From a virus, in IMG/VR virus record IMGVR_UViG_3300050120_000121, positions 1 to 64,000 of that record: a DNA stretch of 64,000 nt; one strand, given 5' to 3'. Under the pieces are notes generated by a model. It did no database searches, had not been told where the DNA came from, and was given only the letters and a program-made list of their open reading frames with translations. How positions within the stretch are numbered: the stretch's first letter is position 1; each line of letters opens with the position of its first letter. Position numbers and translations under genes: made by a program. This document shows, one piece after another, positions 42,441 to 51,832 of this stretch.

Positions 42441-42892
42441 GTCATCTGCTGAACGGAATGAGTGCATTGGACTCGCTTTTCGCCGATATGGAAACTCGCG
42501 TTCAGGACGCAGACTATACGCCGGTTCTCGATCCGTTTCAGCAAACACTCGCGGAGCAACACGCAGGGCAATTCGCTGGCGAGTTTGATTCGAATCTGGA
42601 CTCATGGGCACCGTTGAAACCATCGACGATTAAGCGAAAGGGACACGATCGAATCTTGTATGAAACAGGGGCATTGCGGGCGAGTCTTGTGACGGTCGGA
42701 GGGCCGGGAAACATTCATGAGGTTACACCGTCAACTCTCCTATTCGGCACAAGTGACCAGAAAGCGTTGTATCATCAAGAGGGAACACGTAAGATGCCCG
42801 CACGACCACCAGTCGGAGTCAGTGAGGAGAATATTGACAAACTGGTAGATCAGATCGCGGATTCGACAGTCGAAATCTTGATGAGAGGCTGA
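42437..42892 (+). CDS. Phage virion morphogenesis (HK97 gp10 / Mu gpG-type) protein
   Basis: A 151-residue protein with a GTG start overlapping the previous stop. It carries the family's key stretch: WAPLKPSTIKRKGHDRILYETGALRASL, followed by ALYHQEGTRKMPARPPVG. This family joins heads to tails. Good match in both motifs and position. Confidence 0.8.
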   Translation: MSHLLNGMSALDSLFADMETRVQDADYTPVLDPFQQTLAEQHAGQFAGEFDSNLDSWAPLKPSTIKRKGHDRILYETGALRASLVTVGGPGNIHEVTPSTLLFGTSDQKALYHQEGTRKMPARPPVGVSEENIDKLVDQIADSTVEILMRG

Positions 42893-42893
42893 T

Positions 42894-43229
42894 ATGGATA
42901 TCAACGGCTGTCAAATTGTTTCTGTCCTGAACGCGGATGCGGTGGATGGATTCACGCCTACGGTTTCGCGATACACGGGATGCCGTGAGTTTCCGAGGGA
43001 CGATCAGATCCCGAAAGGCTCCGTAAAGGTCTCGCGAGGACCATTCGCTACTATTCGCGATGCGATTATTTACGCACACTCATGGAGCGATGCGGATACG
43101 CCGCCTCCAATGCCCATTACTCCTGTCGCCGAAGTTCCAGTGACGATCGAAACCGCATCGGAAACCGTCGCGATTCAAATTGAACCAGCTTCCGCAAACC
43201 CGCCAATTGTGAGCGATGAAGTCAAATAG
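42894..43229 (+). CDS. Small tail-region protein
   Basis: A 111-residue protein with a folded N-terminal part (about residues 1-65) and a disordered P, E, A, V-rich C-terminal part. No family recognised. It overlaps a small basic ORF. Confidence 0.45.
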   Translation: MDINGCQIVSVLNADAVDGFTPTVSRYTGCREFPRDDQIPKGSVKVSRGPFATIRDAIIYAHSWSDADTPPPMPITPVAEVPVTIETASETVAIQIEPASANPPIVSDEVK

Positions 43230-43341
43230 ATCCGGTGATGGCACCGAGAAGCAATTGCCTCCGCCGACGAATGGCAAAATGGAACGACTTGGAAAAGTCG
43301 TTAAAAACTCCAGTAAAAAAGAACAAGGGGTGATGTTGTGA
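43216..43341 (+). CDS. Very small basic protein
   Basis: A 41-residue lysine-rich protein. Its start lies inside the previous gene and its stop overlaps the tail tube start as GTGA. The coupling to the GTG start of the tail tube gene suggests that it is translated. Confidence 0.4.
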   Translation: MKSNRSGDGTEKQLPPPTNGKMERLGKVVKNSSKKEQGVML

Positions 43342-44207
43342 CAGAGGCAATGGCGTATCGTGGGCGTGTCACTCTTGGCGGAAACTATGCCGAATTCGTA
43401 TCCGATACGATCAAGCAAGAAATCGAAGTTGTCCAAGACGAAGGGATTCGCGGGACTCGCAGCCGAGTCATGGAACGCTTGGTGCTCGGTAATGTGAAGG
43501 TCGGCGGGAATATGGTGTTTAATCCGACTCCCGTTGAAATGGCGTTCTTGCTGCCATTGGTTACTGGAAGTTCGACAACCGCCACAGTGTTGACGGACGC
43601 ATTAGCCGATGTGACTGTTATTAAAGATTCTGGGACGGTCACTGACACGTTTATTGGCCGGATGAGCAAATACACATTCGAATTTGAGCCGGGCGAAAAG
43701 GTCAAATTGACGGCCGATTTCGTTGGGAAAAGTCGCTCTGTCGGGGCTGGTGGATCGCTGTCGACGGCACCGGATATTACGGTTGCTCCGTACTTTACGG
43801 CACAAATGGGGAGCGGAATCACGATTGGTGGTACCGTCTATCAAATTGCCAAGGCGACGTTGTCCATCGACAATAAGATCAGTCCGACGTATATGGCACA
43901 ATCGACGACGGCAACCGATTTGGAGCCGACAGACAGAATCGTAATGCTGGAATTGGAAACGAAATATAACGCAGCAGAAAACGCTTTGCTGATTCTGAAT
44001 GAAGCTGGTCCCATTATCGGATCGGCTTTGACCGCATCGCTCGCCCTGACGAATGGGGCGAACAGCATGACGTTTACGTTTGGTGCGTTGGTGGCTCCTC
44101 CCGAGACGATCACGATTCCGAATCGAGCCGCAAAATTACGTCTGCCGCTCAGATTCCAATGCTACAAGGTTGGAACCACGCTGGAAGTTGTGCCAGTTCT
44201 GGTCTAA
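43338..44207 (+). CDS. Tail tube (major tail) protein
   Basis: A 289-residue beta-rich protein, GTG start, located after the morphogenesis gene and before the tail chaperone. RGRVTLGGNYAEFVSDT opening, then VERLVLGNVKVGG-like and KYTFEFEPGEKVKLTADFVGKS strands fit the tail-tube fold. Its stop codon directly abuts the stop of a minus-strand gene. Confidence 0.65.
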   Translation: MTEAMAYRGRVTLGGNYAEFVSDTIKQEIEVVQDEGIRGTRSRVMERLVLGNVKVGGNMVFNPTPVEMAFLLPLVTGSSTTATVLTDALADVTVIKDSGTVTDTFIGRMSKYTFEFEPGEKVKLTADFVGKSRSVGAGGSLSTAPDITVAPYFTAQMGSGITIGGTVYQIAKATLSIDNKISPTYMAQSTTATDLEPTDRIVMLELETKYNAAENALLILNEAGPIIGSALTASLALTNGANSMTFTFGALVAPPETITIPNRAAKLRLPLRFQCYKVGTTLEVVPVLV

Positions 44208-44447
44208 TCAGGATCGTTTCGGAACCGTACCCGATCGAAATCCAGATTCTTCGACGACGACGGTTGCGGTTCCCAGATCCAATGCCTTGGCGAGTTTATT
44301 GTGTGCTTCGCCAACTTGGATGAGCAGATCGGCGAGCCATTTCTCGCGGATGGTGGATTCGGAATCATCGCGAATCAGGATGGCGTTGCGGAAGAACTCA
44401 GCGGGAAGTCCTTCTGCGGGCACTTCGATGTTGTATTTGATAGTCAT
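44208..44447 (-). CDS. Lone minus-strand small gene in the tail operon
   Basis: A 79-residue protein starting TIKYNIEVPAEGLPAEFF, with GAAAGGAA before its ATG. It is mostly helical and fills the gap between tail tube and tail chaperone genes on the opposite strand, with its stop abutting the tail tube stop. No family recognised. The ribosome site, exact fit and absence of a competing plus-strand frame make it credible. Confidence 0.6.
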   Translation of the reverse strand: MTIKYNIEVPAEGLPAEFFRNAILIRDDSESTIREKWLADLLIQVGEAHNKLAKALDLGTATVVVEESGFRSGTVPKRS

Positions 44448-44516
44448 GCGGATTCCTTTCGAGTTGTTCGGCAGGAATCATCTTAACACGGACTTTGTGC
44501 GAGGGAAGCAAGATTT

Positions 44517-44936
44517 ATGGCGGGAGCATATATTGACGACGGCTGCGACATTCCGGGCTATATCAAATCTGGTGAGGAACAGCCCAACGGCGAACGGCTT
44601 TACGGCGATTTGAACTTTGTCTATCGGAGGGCAATTCGACGGGAAACTTTGACACTCGACGGTGAAGTCAAAGTCGCGATGGCCGACGAACTGACCGATC
44701 CGACATGCAAGTTGAAGGCAGAGGATCTGGCCTGCAAGTTCATTGTCAAAAAGGTTTCATCGTGGGATCTGAAGAACGGGAAGGGCGAACCCGTCAAAGT
44801 CTCGTTGGATGCGTTGTATCACCTGCATCCGATCATGTTCGGCAGATTGTACAACATCATTCGCGGATGGAGCACAAGCGATCCTAAGCCAGATACGGCA
44901 CCAGAAATGAGCGATGAGGAACAGGAAAAAAACTGA
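44517..44936 (+). CDS. Tail assembly chaperone, short form (gpG-like)
   Basis: A 139-residue protein ending EEQEKN just after an A-rich slippery site. Its location between tail tube and tape measure, and the overlapping -1 frame, identify it as the short tail assembly chaperone by analogy with lambda G. It folds into a strand-rich N-terminus (RRETLTLDGEVKVAM) and a helical C-terminus. Confidence 0.75.
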   Translation: MAGAYIDDGCDIPGYIKSGEEQPNGERLYGDLNFVYRRAIRRETLTLDGEVKVAMADELTDPTCKLKAEDLACKFIVKKVSSWDLKNGKGEPVKVSLDALYHLHPIMFGRLYNIIRGWSTSDPKPDTAPEMSDEEQEKN

Positions 44937-45379
44937 GAGAGGGTCTCTGGCTTCTGCTGGACGACCCGCAATTAGCGAATCGAAGTTGTGCAATCTGCCT
45001 GAAATACAAGTTTGACGAAAAGACGGGATTGCTTCAGTTTGGAACAGATCAGAATCCGGAAGAACGTCTCATCGGATGCGGAGACATCTTCCTTGCACCA
45101 TGCAGAGACATGAGTTTAGATATTCGCGGTCGTAGAAACAGGACTTGCCGAAAAGGAAGTCCTGAGCATCCGAGAACTCTGTCGGAAGCGAATCAGAGAT
45201 GTTATGAACACTACCGCGAATGTAGGGCCGTAGGGCGATTTCCAGATGATCCGATCGTGAGACGAAATGCAGCAATTATTCGAGAAATTGAGGACGAAAT
45301 TGCTTCTAAGCGGGAACGCAAGTTTTGCGAGAAGGTAGACGAATTGGTTCAGGTCGCAGAATTCGCCTTGTTGAAATGA
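44517..45379 (+). CDS. Tail assembly chaperone, -1 frameshift product (gpGT-like)
   Basis: After a -1 shift at 44927-44933 the ribosome reads on as LREGLWLLLDDPQLANRSCAIC and continues to 45379, giving about 287 residues. The extension has several cysteines (CAICLKY, GCGD, CRDM, TCRKG) that may form a zinc site. It ends just before the tape measure gene, as in lambda-type gpGT. The -1 frame has no convincing start of its own. Confidence 0.75.
44927..44933 (+). other. -1 programmed frameshift site AAAAAAC
   Basis: The heptamer A-AAA-AAC lies in the correct phase one codon before the zero-frame stop TGA (44934-44936). Both tRNAs can re-pair after slipping, and the new frame is open for 148 codons. 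Confidence 0.8.
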
Positions 45380-45386
45380 GTTGCCG

Positions 45387-47369
45387 ATGTCATCCCAAAC
45401 AATTCGCGATGTTCTAATCCGCGTGGCCATTGAGCAGGGCAACGTCACGCTGAACGTCGACACTGACGAAGCGATGAAAAAAGTCGAAGCGTTGCATTCG
45501 GCGATCACATCGGTCAAAGGTGTCAGCGGTTCAGGATCGTCCCCATTGTCGGGCAATCTTGGCGACATTTTCGGCATTGATCTGCAATCGTCAGGATCTG
45601 GGCTGTCGTCACAGGAAACCGATTGGCTAGCGAAGATCGCACAACAGCCGAACAATCCGAAGCGATCGGGCGGTGGATCTTCGAAACCTCCCAAGAATGA
45701 ATGGTTGGAAGCGGCTGAAAAAGCCGAACAGGAACGTGATGCGTCCCACAAGAAATTCTTGTCACAACAGGTCGCCGACGAAAAAGCCGCACAAGACGAA
45801 TATGACAAGATCGCTCGCGAAGGATTGGCGTCGTATTCCAAGATCATGGAAGAGCGACGAAAAGCCGCCGAACAAGAAAAGGCGATGCGTCGTGAGCAGA
45901 TTGAAGGCACGAAGCAAGTCGCACAAGGATTCCTCTATCTGGCAGCAGCAAGCCAGGCGAATTCCGAGCAAATGGTTCGCGGAATTGTGCAGATTCAAGG
46001 GGCGATGAAAACGCTGGAAGGCGGATTCGCGGCGGGCGGTCCCGTTGGTGTCGCAATCACAGCGATGATCGGCGGAATTCTGGCGTATGACACGATTATC
46101 GAGCATTCGAAATCGTTGAACAAATCGTACTGGGAAGAGATGGCGGCGGATTCCAAACGGGCCGCAAACTTTGTTTCTCAGTCGGCGGTCTTGGGCGGTC
46201 AACAGGCTCAAGAGAGAGTTGCGAATCGAATTGATACTTCAAGTACAGAACATATTGCTGGTCAATCTGTTTGGCAGAGAGCAGTTGAGAAAACAATTCG
46301 CGGCGTCGAAGCCAATCCGGATGAGTATTCTCCTGGAATGATGGGGTTTATTCGTCGAAGAGAAACGAGAAGGCGAGAATCAGACGACAAAACACAAAAC
46401 CTGAGGGGACGAGAAGAATTCCTTGGCGAAGGCATTGGAGGTCTCGACGAAGCTCGCGATGCACTCGAAGAGAGACGGGCAACCGCCCAGCAAGCTCACG
46501 ACAGTGCGATTGATAATCAAGAAACGGCGGAGAAACATGCTCGCGAGAATGCCGGATTCACTTGGATGGAGAGACTGAAGGAAAGTGCGATCTATCAAAC
46601 TGTTACGGGGGGCGGAGAAGTCTACGAAGGCGGTGAAGCTCCCAACAAAGGATCGCAAGATACTGCGGCTGAACAGGCTCGACTTGCCACGATAGAAGCG
46701 ATTAAAAACGCCAAGGAAAAAATCGCCAGTATTAATGCCGAAGACAATTCCATCATTCAGCAGAAAGCACGTCTGGAACAGGAGTTGATCGCAACTCAAA
46801 CCGAGCGATTGAATGTCACAAAGGAACAGAAGCAAGCCGCCTATGAGGAAATGAAAAGCACTCGTGATGCCGCACGAGCAGACGCAATCAATTTCGGTTC
46901 CCAAGACTTCGGTCAGCAAAACAAAGGATTGAGACTCCAAGCCAAACACGAACTGATCGAAAAGCAGAAGGAAGAAAACATTGCGGCCGGTCGTGACGAG
47001 TGGGAGGGGGTCGCGGAATATACGCAGGATGAATTGCGATTCGGATTGAGCAGTGGCGGAATCGAAGGCAAATCGGCTCGTGCTCAAGCGGCCCGTCAAG
47101 CGAAAACAAAAGGTCGGAAGTTCGAAAGCGATGAAGTTGCCGAAGCCGCAAAAACCGAACACGACAGGCTCGATGTTCCGTTAGAGGCGGAAATCAAGAA
47201 AACGGAAGCGTCTATCAAAGATGGTTCCGAATCATTGAAAAACACGGCGAAAAGTGCGGCCAGTATGACGGTATCCGTTCAAGAAATGATAAAAGACACG
47301 AAAGAGATGGAGAATAAAATCAAGGAACTGGAACAACTCTTCAAGTCTCGCCAACAGTTGCGGTGGTAA
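45387..47369 (+). CDS. Tape measure protein
   Basis: About 660 residues from the ATG at 45387 (a TTG at 45381 is possible). It starts with a conserved-looking TIRDVLIRVAIEQGNVTLNVD segment. A helical K, E, Q-rich region follows, then a hydrophobic stretch at about residues 210-240 (FAAGGPVGVAITAMIGGILA) and a long charged coiled coil to the end. This composition and the position after the frameshifted chaperone fit a short tape measure. It sets tail length and may help DNA entry. Confidence 0.75.
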   Translation: MSSQTIRDVLIRVAIEQGNVTLNVDTDEAMKKVEALHSAITSVKGVSGSGSSPLSGNLGDIFGIDLQSSGSGLSSQETDWLAKIAQQPNNPKRSGGGSSKPPKNEWLEAAEKAEQERDASHKKFLSQQVADEKAAQDEYDKIAREGLASYSKIMEERRKAAEQEKAMRREQIEGTKQVAQGFLYLAAASQANSEQMVRGIVQIQGAMKTLEGGFAAGGPVGVAITAMIGGILAYDTIIEHSKSLNKSYWEEMAADSKRAANFVSQSAVLGGQQAQERVANRIDTSSTEHIAGQSVWQRAVEKTIRGVEANPDEYSPGMMGFIRRRETRRRESDDKTQNLRGREEFLGEGIGGLDEARDALEERRATAQQAHDSAIDNQETAEKHARENAGFTWMERLKESAIYQTVTGGGEVYEGGEAPNKGSQDTAAEQARLATIEAIKNAKEKIASINAEDNSIIQQKARLEQELIATQTERLNVTKEQKQAAYEEMKSTRDAARADAINFGSQDFGQQNKGLRLQAKHELIEKQKEENIAAGRDEWEGVAEYTQDELRFGLSSGGIEGKSARAQAARQAKTKGRKFESDEVAEAAKTEHDRLDVPLEAEIKKTEASIKDGSESLKNTAKSAASMTVSVQEMIKDTKEMENKIKELEQLFKSRQQLRW

Positions 47370-47372
47370 TCC

Positions 47373-48104
47373 ATGCAGTTTCAATACGGGACATATTTTC
47401 ATACGCCGAATTCGGTGTTTTTCAAGGGAATTCAACGCGAATTCGTCCGGGGGAAAACGCAGCGAATCCATCTGGCACGCACACATTGGAATCTAGAAGG
47501 GAAACTGCTCGGAACGTCGATGACCGACATCATGAATCAACTGGAGAATTTGCAGGCGGCATATGCAGTTGATGGCGAAGATGCGGTCATGCTGGACAAC
47601 TTCGGGGCTCCCACTAATTTCATCGTCGATACGAATCAAACGGTAGGCGGTGTTCGAGTCACAAATCCAGTCAGCCACGAGGTTTTAAGCGGTGCTCATG
47701 GCGTAACCTATCTGCGATATTCGGTCGGATTGACATGGGATATCCTTTGGTCTGCGAATACGGATGTTTTGGAGTTTTCGGAAACGCTGGCATTCACGGA
47801 CAATCAAGGCTTGCCATTGCAGATCGAGCGAATCCCGGCAAACGGACTGCCGATCATCCAGAACATCACGCAATCGAGTTTCTTCTATGCCACGCAATCC
47901 GGCAGTATGAAACAGTCGGGACCGAATCCGAATCCGCCGGGTCCAACATTTCCCGGATTGTTTCGGGGAACGCCCGATTCGCATTATGTCTCGCCAACGG
48001 CGATTCAGGCGATACGCGGAGTTCCGTACGAATACGGTATCAACTGGAAATACGAATTCATTTCAATCAGTCCGTTCATAGGCGGCAGCCCCAATTTTAG
48101 ATAG
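47373..48104 (+). CDS. Distal tail-like protein
   Basis: A 243-residue beta-rich protein directly after the tape measure, with FQYGTYFHTPNSVFF and THWNLEGKLLGTS near the start. Distal tail proteins occupy this position. No strong motif recognised. Confidence 0.5.
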   Translation: MQFQYGTYFHTPNSVFFKGIQREFVRGKTQRIHLARTHWNLEGKLLGTSMTDIMNQLENLQAAYAVDGEDAVMLDNFGAPTNFIVDTNQTVGGVRVTNPVSHEVLSGAHGVTYLRYSVGLTWDILWSANTDVLEFSETLAFTDNQGLPLQIERIPANGLPIIQNITQSSFFYATQSGSMKQSGPNPNPPGPTFPGLFRGTPDSHYVSPTAIQAIRGVPYEYGINWKYEFISISPFIGGSPNFR

Positions 48105-48112
48105 GACGCATC

Positions 48113-49366
48113 TTGAGTACTAAGCGATGGTTGGGAAACGCCGCAAGCGTCAAGGATCTATGGACAATCGCATTGTCCGGCACAGTAACTTCGCAGACGT
48201 TTTCATTCGTCATGAATGGGAAGACAATCGCATATACGACGACGACTGAAACGATTGCACAGGCTCTGGCAGCTTTTGTGACATTGTGGAATCAGTCAAG
48301 CAATCCCCCTGAATTTGCCGAGTTGACGGCCGTTGGATTGCCGGTTGGTGGACCATTCACGTCCATGACAATTACGCAAGATGTGTCCGGCAGACCGTCT
48401 GCGATGACCGTTGCGACGAGCGGGGGAGCGACGTTCACGGTGACGAATACCGCTCCGGCTACGGGGCCAAATTTCTTCGACAACGCTCAGAATTGGTCTG
48501 GTGGCGTGGCACCGGCGAATTCGGACGTTTTGGTGTTCGATAACGGGGCGGTTCCATTGAAGTACAATCTGTCGACATCACTGACAGGCATCACTCTGCA
48601 AGTGAATCCCGGTTACGGTGGTCAAATCGGATTGCCGCTCATCAATGCCGATGCGACGACGACGTACAACGAATATCGAGCCACAAGCCTGACAACGGTT
48701 GGTGGAACGGTCACAATCAACGCTCCGAATCTGACGCGATGCAATCTGGCGTTTGGAGCGAATACGGCAACAGTTCGTATTCTCGCGACCAGTCAGCAAC
48801 GACCAGATCAGTACACGCCAATTGTGTTGATTACCGGAGGAGACAGTTCGAGCGAATTGGATATGACGTTCGGAGATTGCGGAACGGCCTATTATCAGGG
48901 AACAACCGCCACGTTTACCGCCATTAAAACGGGATATGCGACAAATGCTTTGACTGATGTGAATCTGATTTGCGGTCCTGGATCGACGCTGACGACCGTG
49001 ACGAAAAACGGCGGAAATCTGAACAGCCGAGCCTCTATCACAACGCTGACACAACGTCTCTCAGGTGGAAGTGTAACACTGTCTGATGCGGCGGCGGTAA
49101 CGACGTTGAATGTCCAAGCGGGGACTTGCTTTTTGAATACGACTGGAACCGTGGCAACAGTCAACTTGTATGGACAGGCAATCCTTAACGCTGATGCCGA
49201 TCCGAGAGCGAAAACCATCACGAATTCGATCAACGCTTACTCATCTGGCGTGACCGTCATTGATAATCAGCAGAGCATTAACAGCGGAACATTGTCAATC
49301 GCCTTGAACGGAAACGCCAATTGCATTGTGCAACATGGCAGCGGTTCAACGCTCGTCATGACATGA
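48113..49366 (+). CDS. Beta-rich tail or fibre protein
   Basis: A 417-residue protein with a TTG start. A GPNFFDNAQNWSGGVAPANSDVLVFD segment marks the border of a beta-helix region rich in N, T, G and A, similar in style to 1750-3045. Likely a tail surface or fibre component. Confidence 0.55.
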   Translation: MSTKRWLGNAASVKDLWTIALSGTVTSQTFSFVMNGKTIAYTTTTETIAQALAAFVTLWNQSSNPPEFAELTAVGLPVGGPFTSMTITQDVSGRPSAMTVATSGGATFTVTNTAPATGPNFFDNAQNWSGGVAPANSDVLVFDNGAVPLKYNLSTSLTGITLQVNPGYGGQIGLPLINADATTTYNEYRATSLTTVGGTVTINAPNLTRCNLAFGANTATVRILATSQQRPDQYTPIVLITGGDSSSELDMTFGDCGTAYYQGTTATFTAIKTGYATNALTDVNLICGPGSTLTTVTKNGGNLNSRASITTLTQRLSGGSVTLSDAAAVTTLNVQAGTCFLNTTGTVATVNLYGQAILNADADPRAKTITNSINAYSSGVTVIDNQQSINSGTLSIALNGNANCIVQHGSGSTLVMT

Positions 49367-49403
49367 CGCAAATCGTCTTCAATCATCGCAGGGAACGCGG
49401 AAA

Positions 49404-51170
49404 ATGCCGTTGCAGGGACTCGTCACATATCCGGGGATTCAGCAATTTGAGGATTTCACGATCACGGACATCAGCGGGATTTCGCCTTCAATTGGAGTGA
49501 TGACGATATACCCTCAGTACGGATACCCTTCGCTCTATGGCGATCTGACGCTGACATACGACACGAACACGATTGTATTCCCAAATTGTGTGATTGACTC
49601 TGCTAGTTACGAACGGAATTCGGGGGGTCAGATTGTTCGCGTCCGATTCTTCGATGAGCGATGGAAGTGGGAGCGGGCGACAATCACGGGCCGATACAAT
49701 ATCCGAGCCCCTGACAATTTCATTTTGCCAGCACAACAGAAAACTCCACAGCAATTGGCAACACTCTGCTTTCAGGCAATGGGTGTCACGAACTTCGATG
49801 TGTCGGCATTGCCGAACGATGCTCGCCCCGAAGTCGACTGGAATCCAGCCAGACCGGCCGAAGAATTGGCAAAAATCTGCGACGATCTCGGGTGCCGAAT
49901 TGTTCCTCAGCGGTCAACAGGGAAATGGTTCGTCCGCGTAGTTGGCGATGGAGCCAGTCTTCCCGATGGACTTCCGTATCAGGATGCGGGCAACGGAATT
50001 GATCCAAAAGAATTTCCGGACTACATCAAGATCACGACGGCACCGACAAAGTATCAAGTTGCATTGAAATTGGAGCCGGTTGCCAAGGACTTGGATCAAT
50101 CGTGGAAAACGCTTGATGTTGTGAGTTATTCACCGAACTCAGATCCGACGCAAGCCTATGGATTCGGACAAGAACCGAAGGAAATGGCATTGTGTAGCCG
50201 GACAAGAGAATTGCAGCCGGACGGATCGCGGATTAGTCCCCAAGAATTGGCAATTCAAACCGTGTTCCGATGTTGGCGGGTTTATGATACGTCGACCGCA
50301 TCAACCCCAACGCTTCAGATTCCGGGATACACGAAGGGCAACGTCAATCGAAAGCAACTGATTCTGTCCGATGAACTCGTGCAAACATGGGTCGATTATC
50401 TAGGGGCCGAACACGCACGTCCGGCATTGATTTTCGGGTCATTCTTCGATGATTTGACAGATGGATCGGATGGCAATAAACCGCCTGGAACGCGAATTGA
50501 TTATCAAGCAACAGCCTATCGCGATTTGCAAGAGGAACGATCTTCGTTCAGTTTGTCGCTCGATCCGATTGATAATGATCGAACAATTGTGACGACCTCG
50601 CGGCAGATGGTTTTCCAGCAAACGCCGAATTCAACCGGGCAGATCTTTTTCAAGGACGCGACGTTATTTCTGGCGTGTTCTGTTCTTGTCCGAGACGCGA
50701 CGACGTGGCAACCTGTCCGCGTGTCCTACTTGAAACAAATCGGAGCAGGAACGAATCAGAACTTTGTGGCAGAATATGTGAAAGATGAGATTCAGCCGTG
50801 GAGCATCGCTGACTACGATGTCAATGGAAACGCGGTTTCGACATCCAACAATAACGACGAAGTCAAAACACAGTGCCAGTATTATGCGGATGCCATCGCG
50901 AAAACATTCGAAACGGTTCTCAGTTCGACAAGAACGTACATTGGATTGTTTGGAATCGACATGGACGGAGCGATTGAGCAAGTGACCTATCGCATCGGCA
51001 AGCAAGGGGCGGATACAATCGCATCACGCGGGACCGAGCACAATTTTGACATCCCTCCCTATTTGGAACGCAGGCAGCGTGAAGGACGTAAAGACGCTTT
51101 GGAAACGCAACGATTGAAGGATGAGATTCTGCGTCGGCAAATCAAACTACGCGGAAAGTTCAATACATGA
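49404..51170 (+). CDS. Tail-tip hub-like protein
   Basis: A 588-residue protein in the position of a baseplate hub. The N-terminal 100 residues include VRVRFFDERWKWERATITGRYN, typical of hub proteins. A domain with PAEELAKICDDLGCRIVPQ follows, and the C-terminus ends in a basic helix (YLERRQREGRKDALETQRLKD). It overlaps the next gene by four bases. Confidence 0.55.
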   Translation: MPLQGLVTYPGIQQFEDFTITDISGISPSIGVMTIYPQYGYPSLYGDLTLTYDTNTIVFPNCVIDSASYERNSGGQIVRVRFFDERWKWERATITGRYNIRAPDNFILPAQQKTPQQLATLCFQAMGVTNFDVSALPNDARPEVDWNPARPAEELAKICDDLGCRIVPQRSTGKWFVRVVGDGASLPDGLPYQDAGNGIDPKEFPDYIKITTAPTKYQVALKLEPVAKDLDQSWKTLDVVSYSPNSDPTQAYGFGQEPKEMALCSRTRELQPDGSRISPQELAIQTVFRCWRVYDTSTASTPTLQIPGYTKGNVNRKQLILSDELVQTWVDYLGAEHARPALIFGSFFDDLTDGSDGNKPPGTRIDYQATAYRDLQEERSSFSLSLDPIDNDRTIVTTSRQMVFQQTPNSTGQIFFKDATLFLACSVLVRDATTWQPVRVSYLKQIGAGTNQNFVAEYVKDEIQPWSIADYDVNGNAVSTSNNNDEVKTQCQYYADAIAKTFETVLSSTRTYIGLFGIDMDGAIEQVTYRIGKQGADTIASRGTEHNFDIPPYLERRQREGRKDALETQRLKDEILRRQIKLRGKFNT

Positions 51171-51832
51171 CAGCTCTCGTACCGCAGATTTCAGTATTCG
51201 TGCAAAACGATAGCGGCATGGATATTCCACCGCGATCAGTTGTAGTTGTGACGTCTGTTGAGATTTCGCCGACAGGACCGGGGCAGGAGTCTCGGGCGAT
51301 TCATCATGTGACGAAATATACAGGACAAGTCGGAAATGTATGTGTCACAGGGAATGTGACGATCGCGGCCGGGAATCAGGGTCGAGCCTACTCCGATTCG
51401 TTTTTATATGTATCAATTGATCCGTCTGTGGCAACTCCAAAAGTCATGGAGCAATGGGGTCCAGTTCCGAATAAGTGGACAATTGGACGCGGCGGAATGG
51501 GGTTTTTCTGTCAAGGATATGCGAGCACCGGAGATACAATCGTCCGAGCGATATTTCTTCGGAAGGATGGGTATTATCTCGGTAAACTGACGGGGTCGCT
51601 CAATGCGGGAACAATGGCAACGCCGACGTCTGGAACATTCAATGTCTGGCATCCAAACCCATCCTCAAGTCCTCCTGGCCAAGGGCTGATCGTCAGCCCG
51701 AATTCCGCGTTGCTCGGATTAACGGCCTACAACTATTCCGCCAGCAATTCCGGATCGACTGGATATGACTGCATCGTGCAGATGTTGCCGACTGGACTGA
51801 CATTCGTCTCTGTGGGATGCGCTGTATCATGA
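51167..51832 (+). CDS. Tail-tip or receptor-region protein
   Basis: A 221-residue beta-rich protein, overlapping both neighbours. It begins ALVPQISVFVQNDSGMDIPPRS, with an Ig-like look. No family recognised. Confidence 0.45.
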   Translation: MTALVPQISVFVQNDSGMDIPPRSVVVVTSVEISPTGPGQESRAIHHVTKYTGQVGNVCVTGNVTIAAGNQGRAYSDSFLYVSIDPSVATPKVMEQWGPVPNKWTIGRGGMGFFCQGYASTGDTIVRAIFLRKDGYYLGKLTGSLNAGTMATPTSGTFNVWHPNPSSSPPGQGLIVSPNSALLGLTAYNYSASNSGSTGYDCIVQMLPTGLTFVSVGCAVS

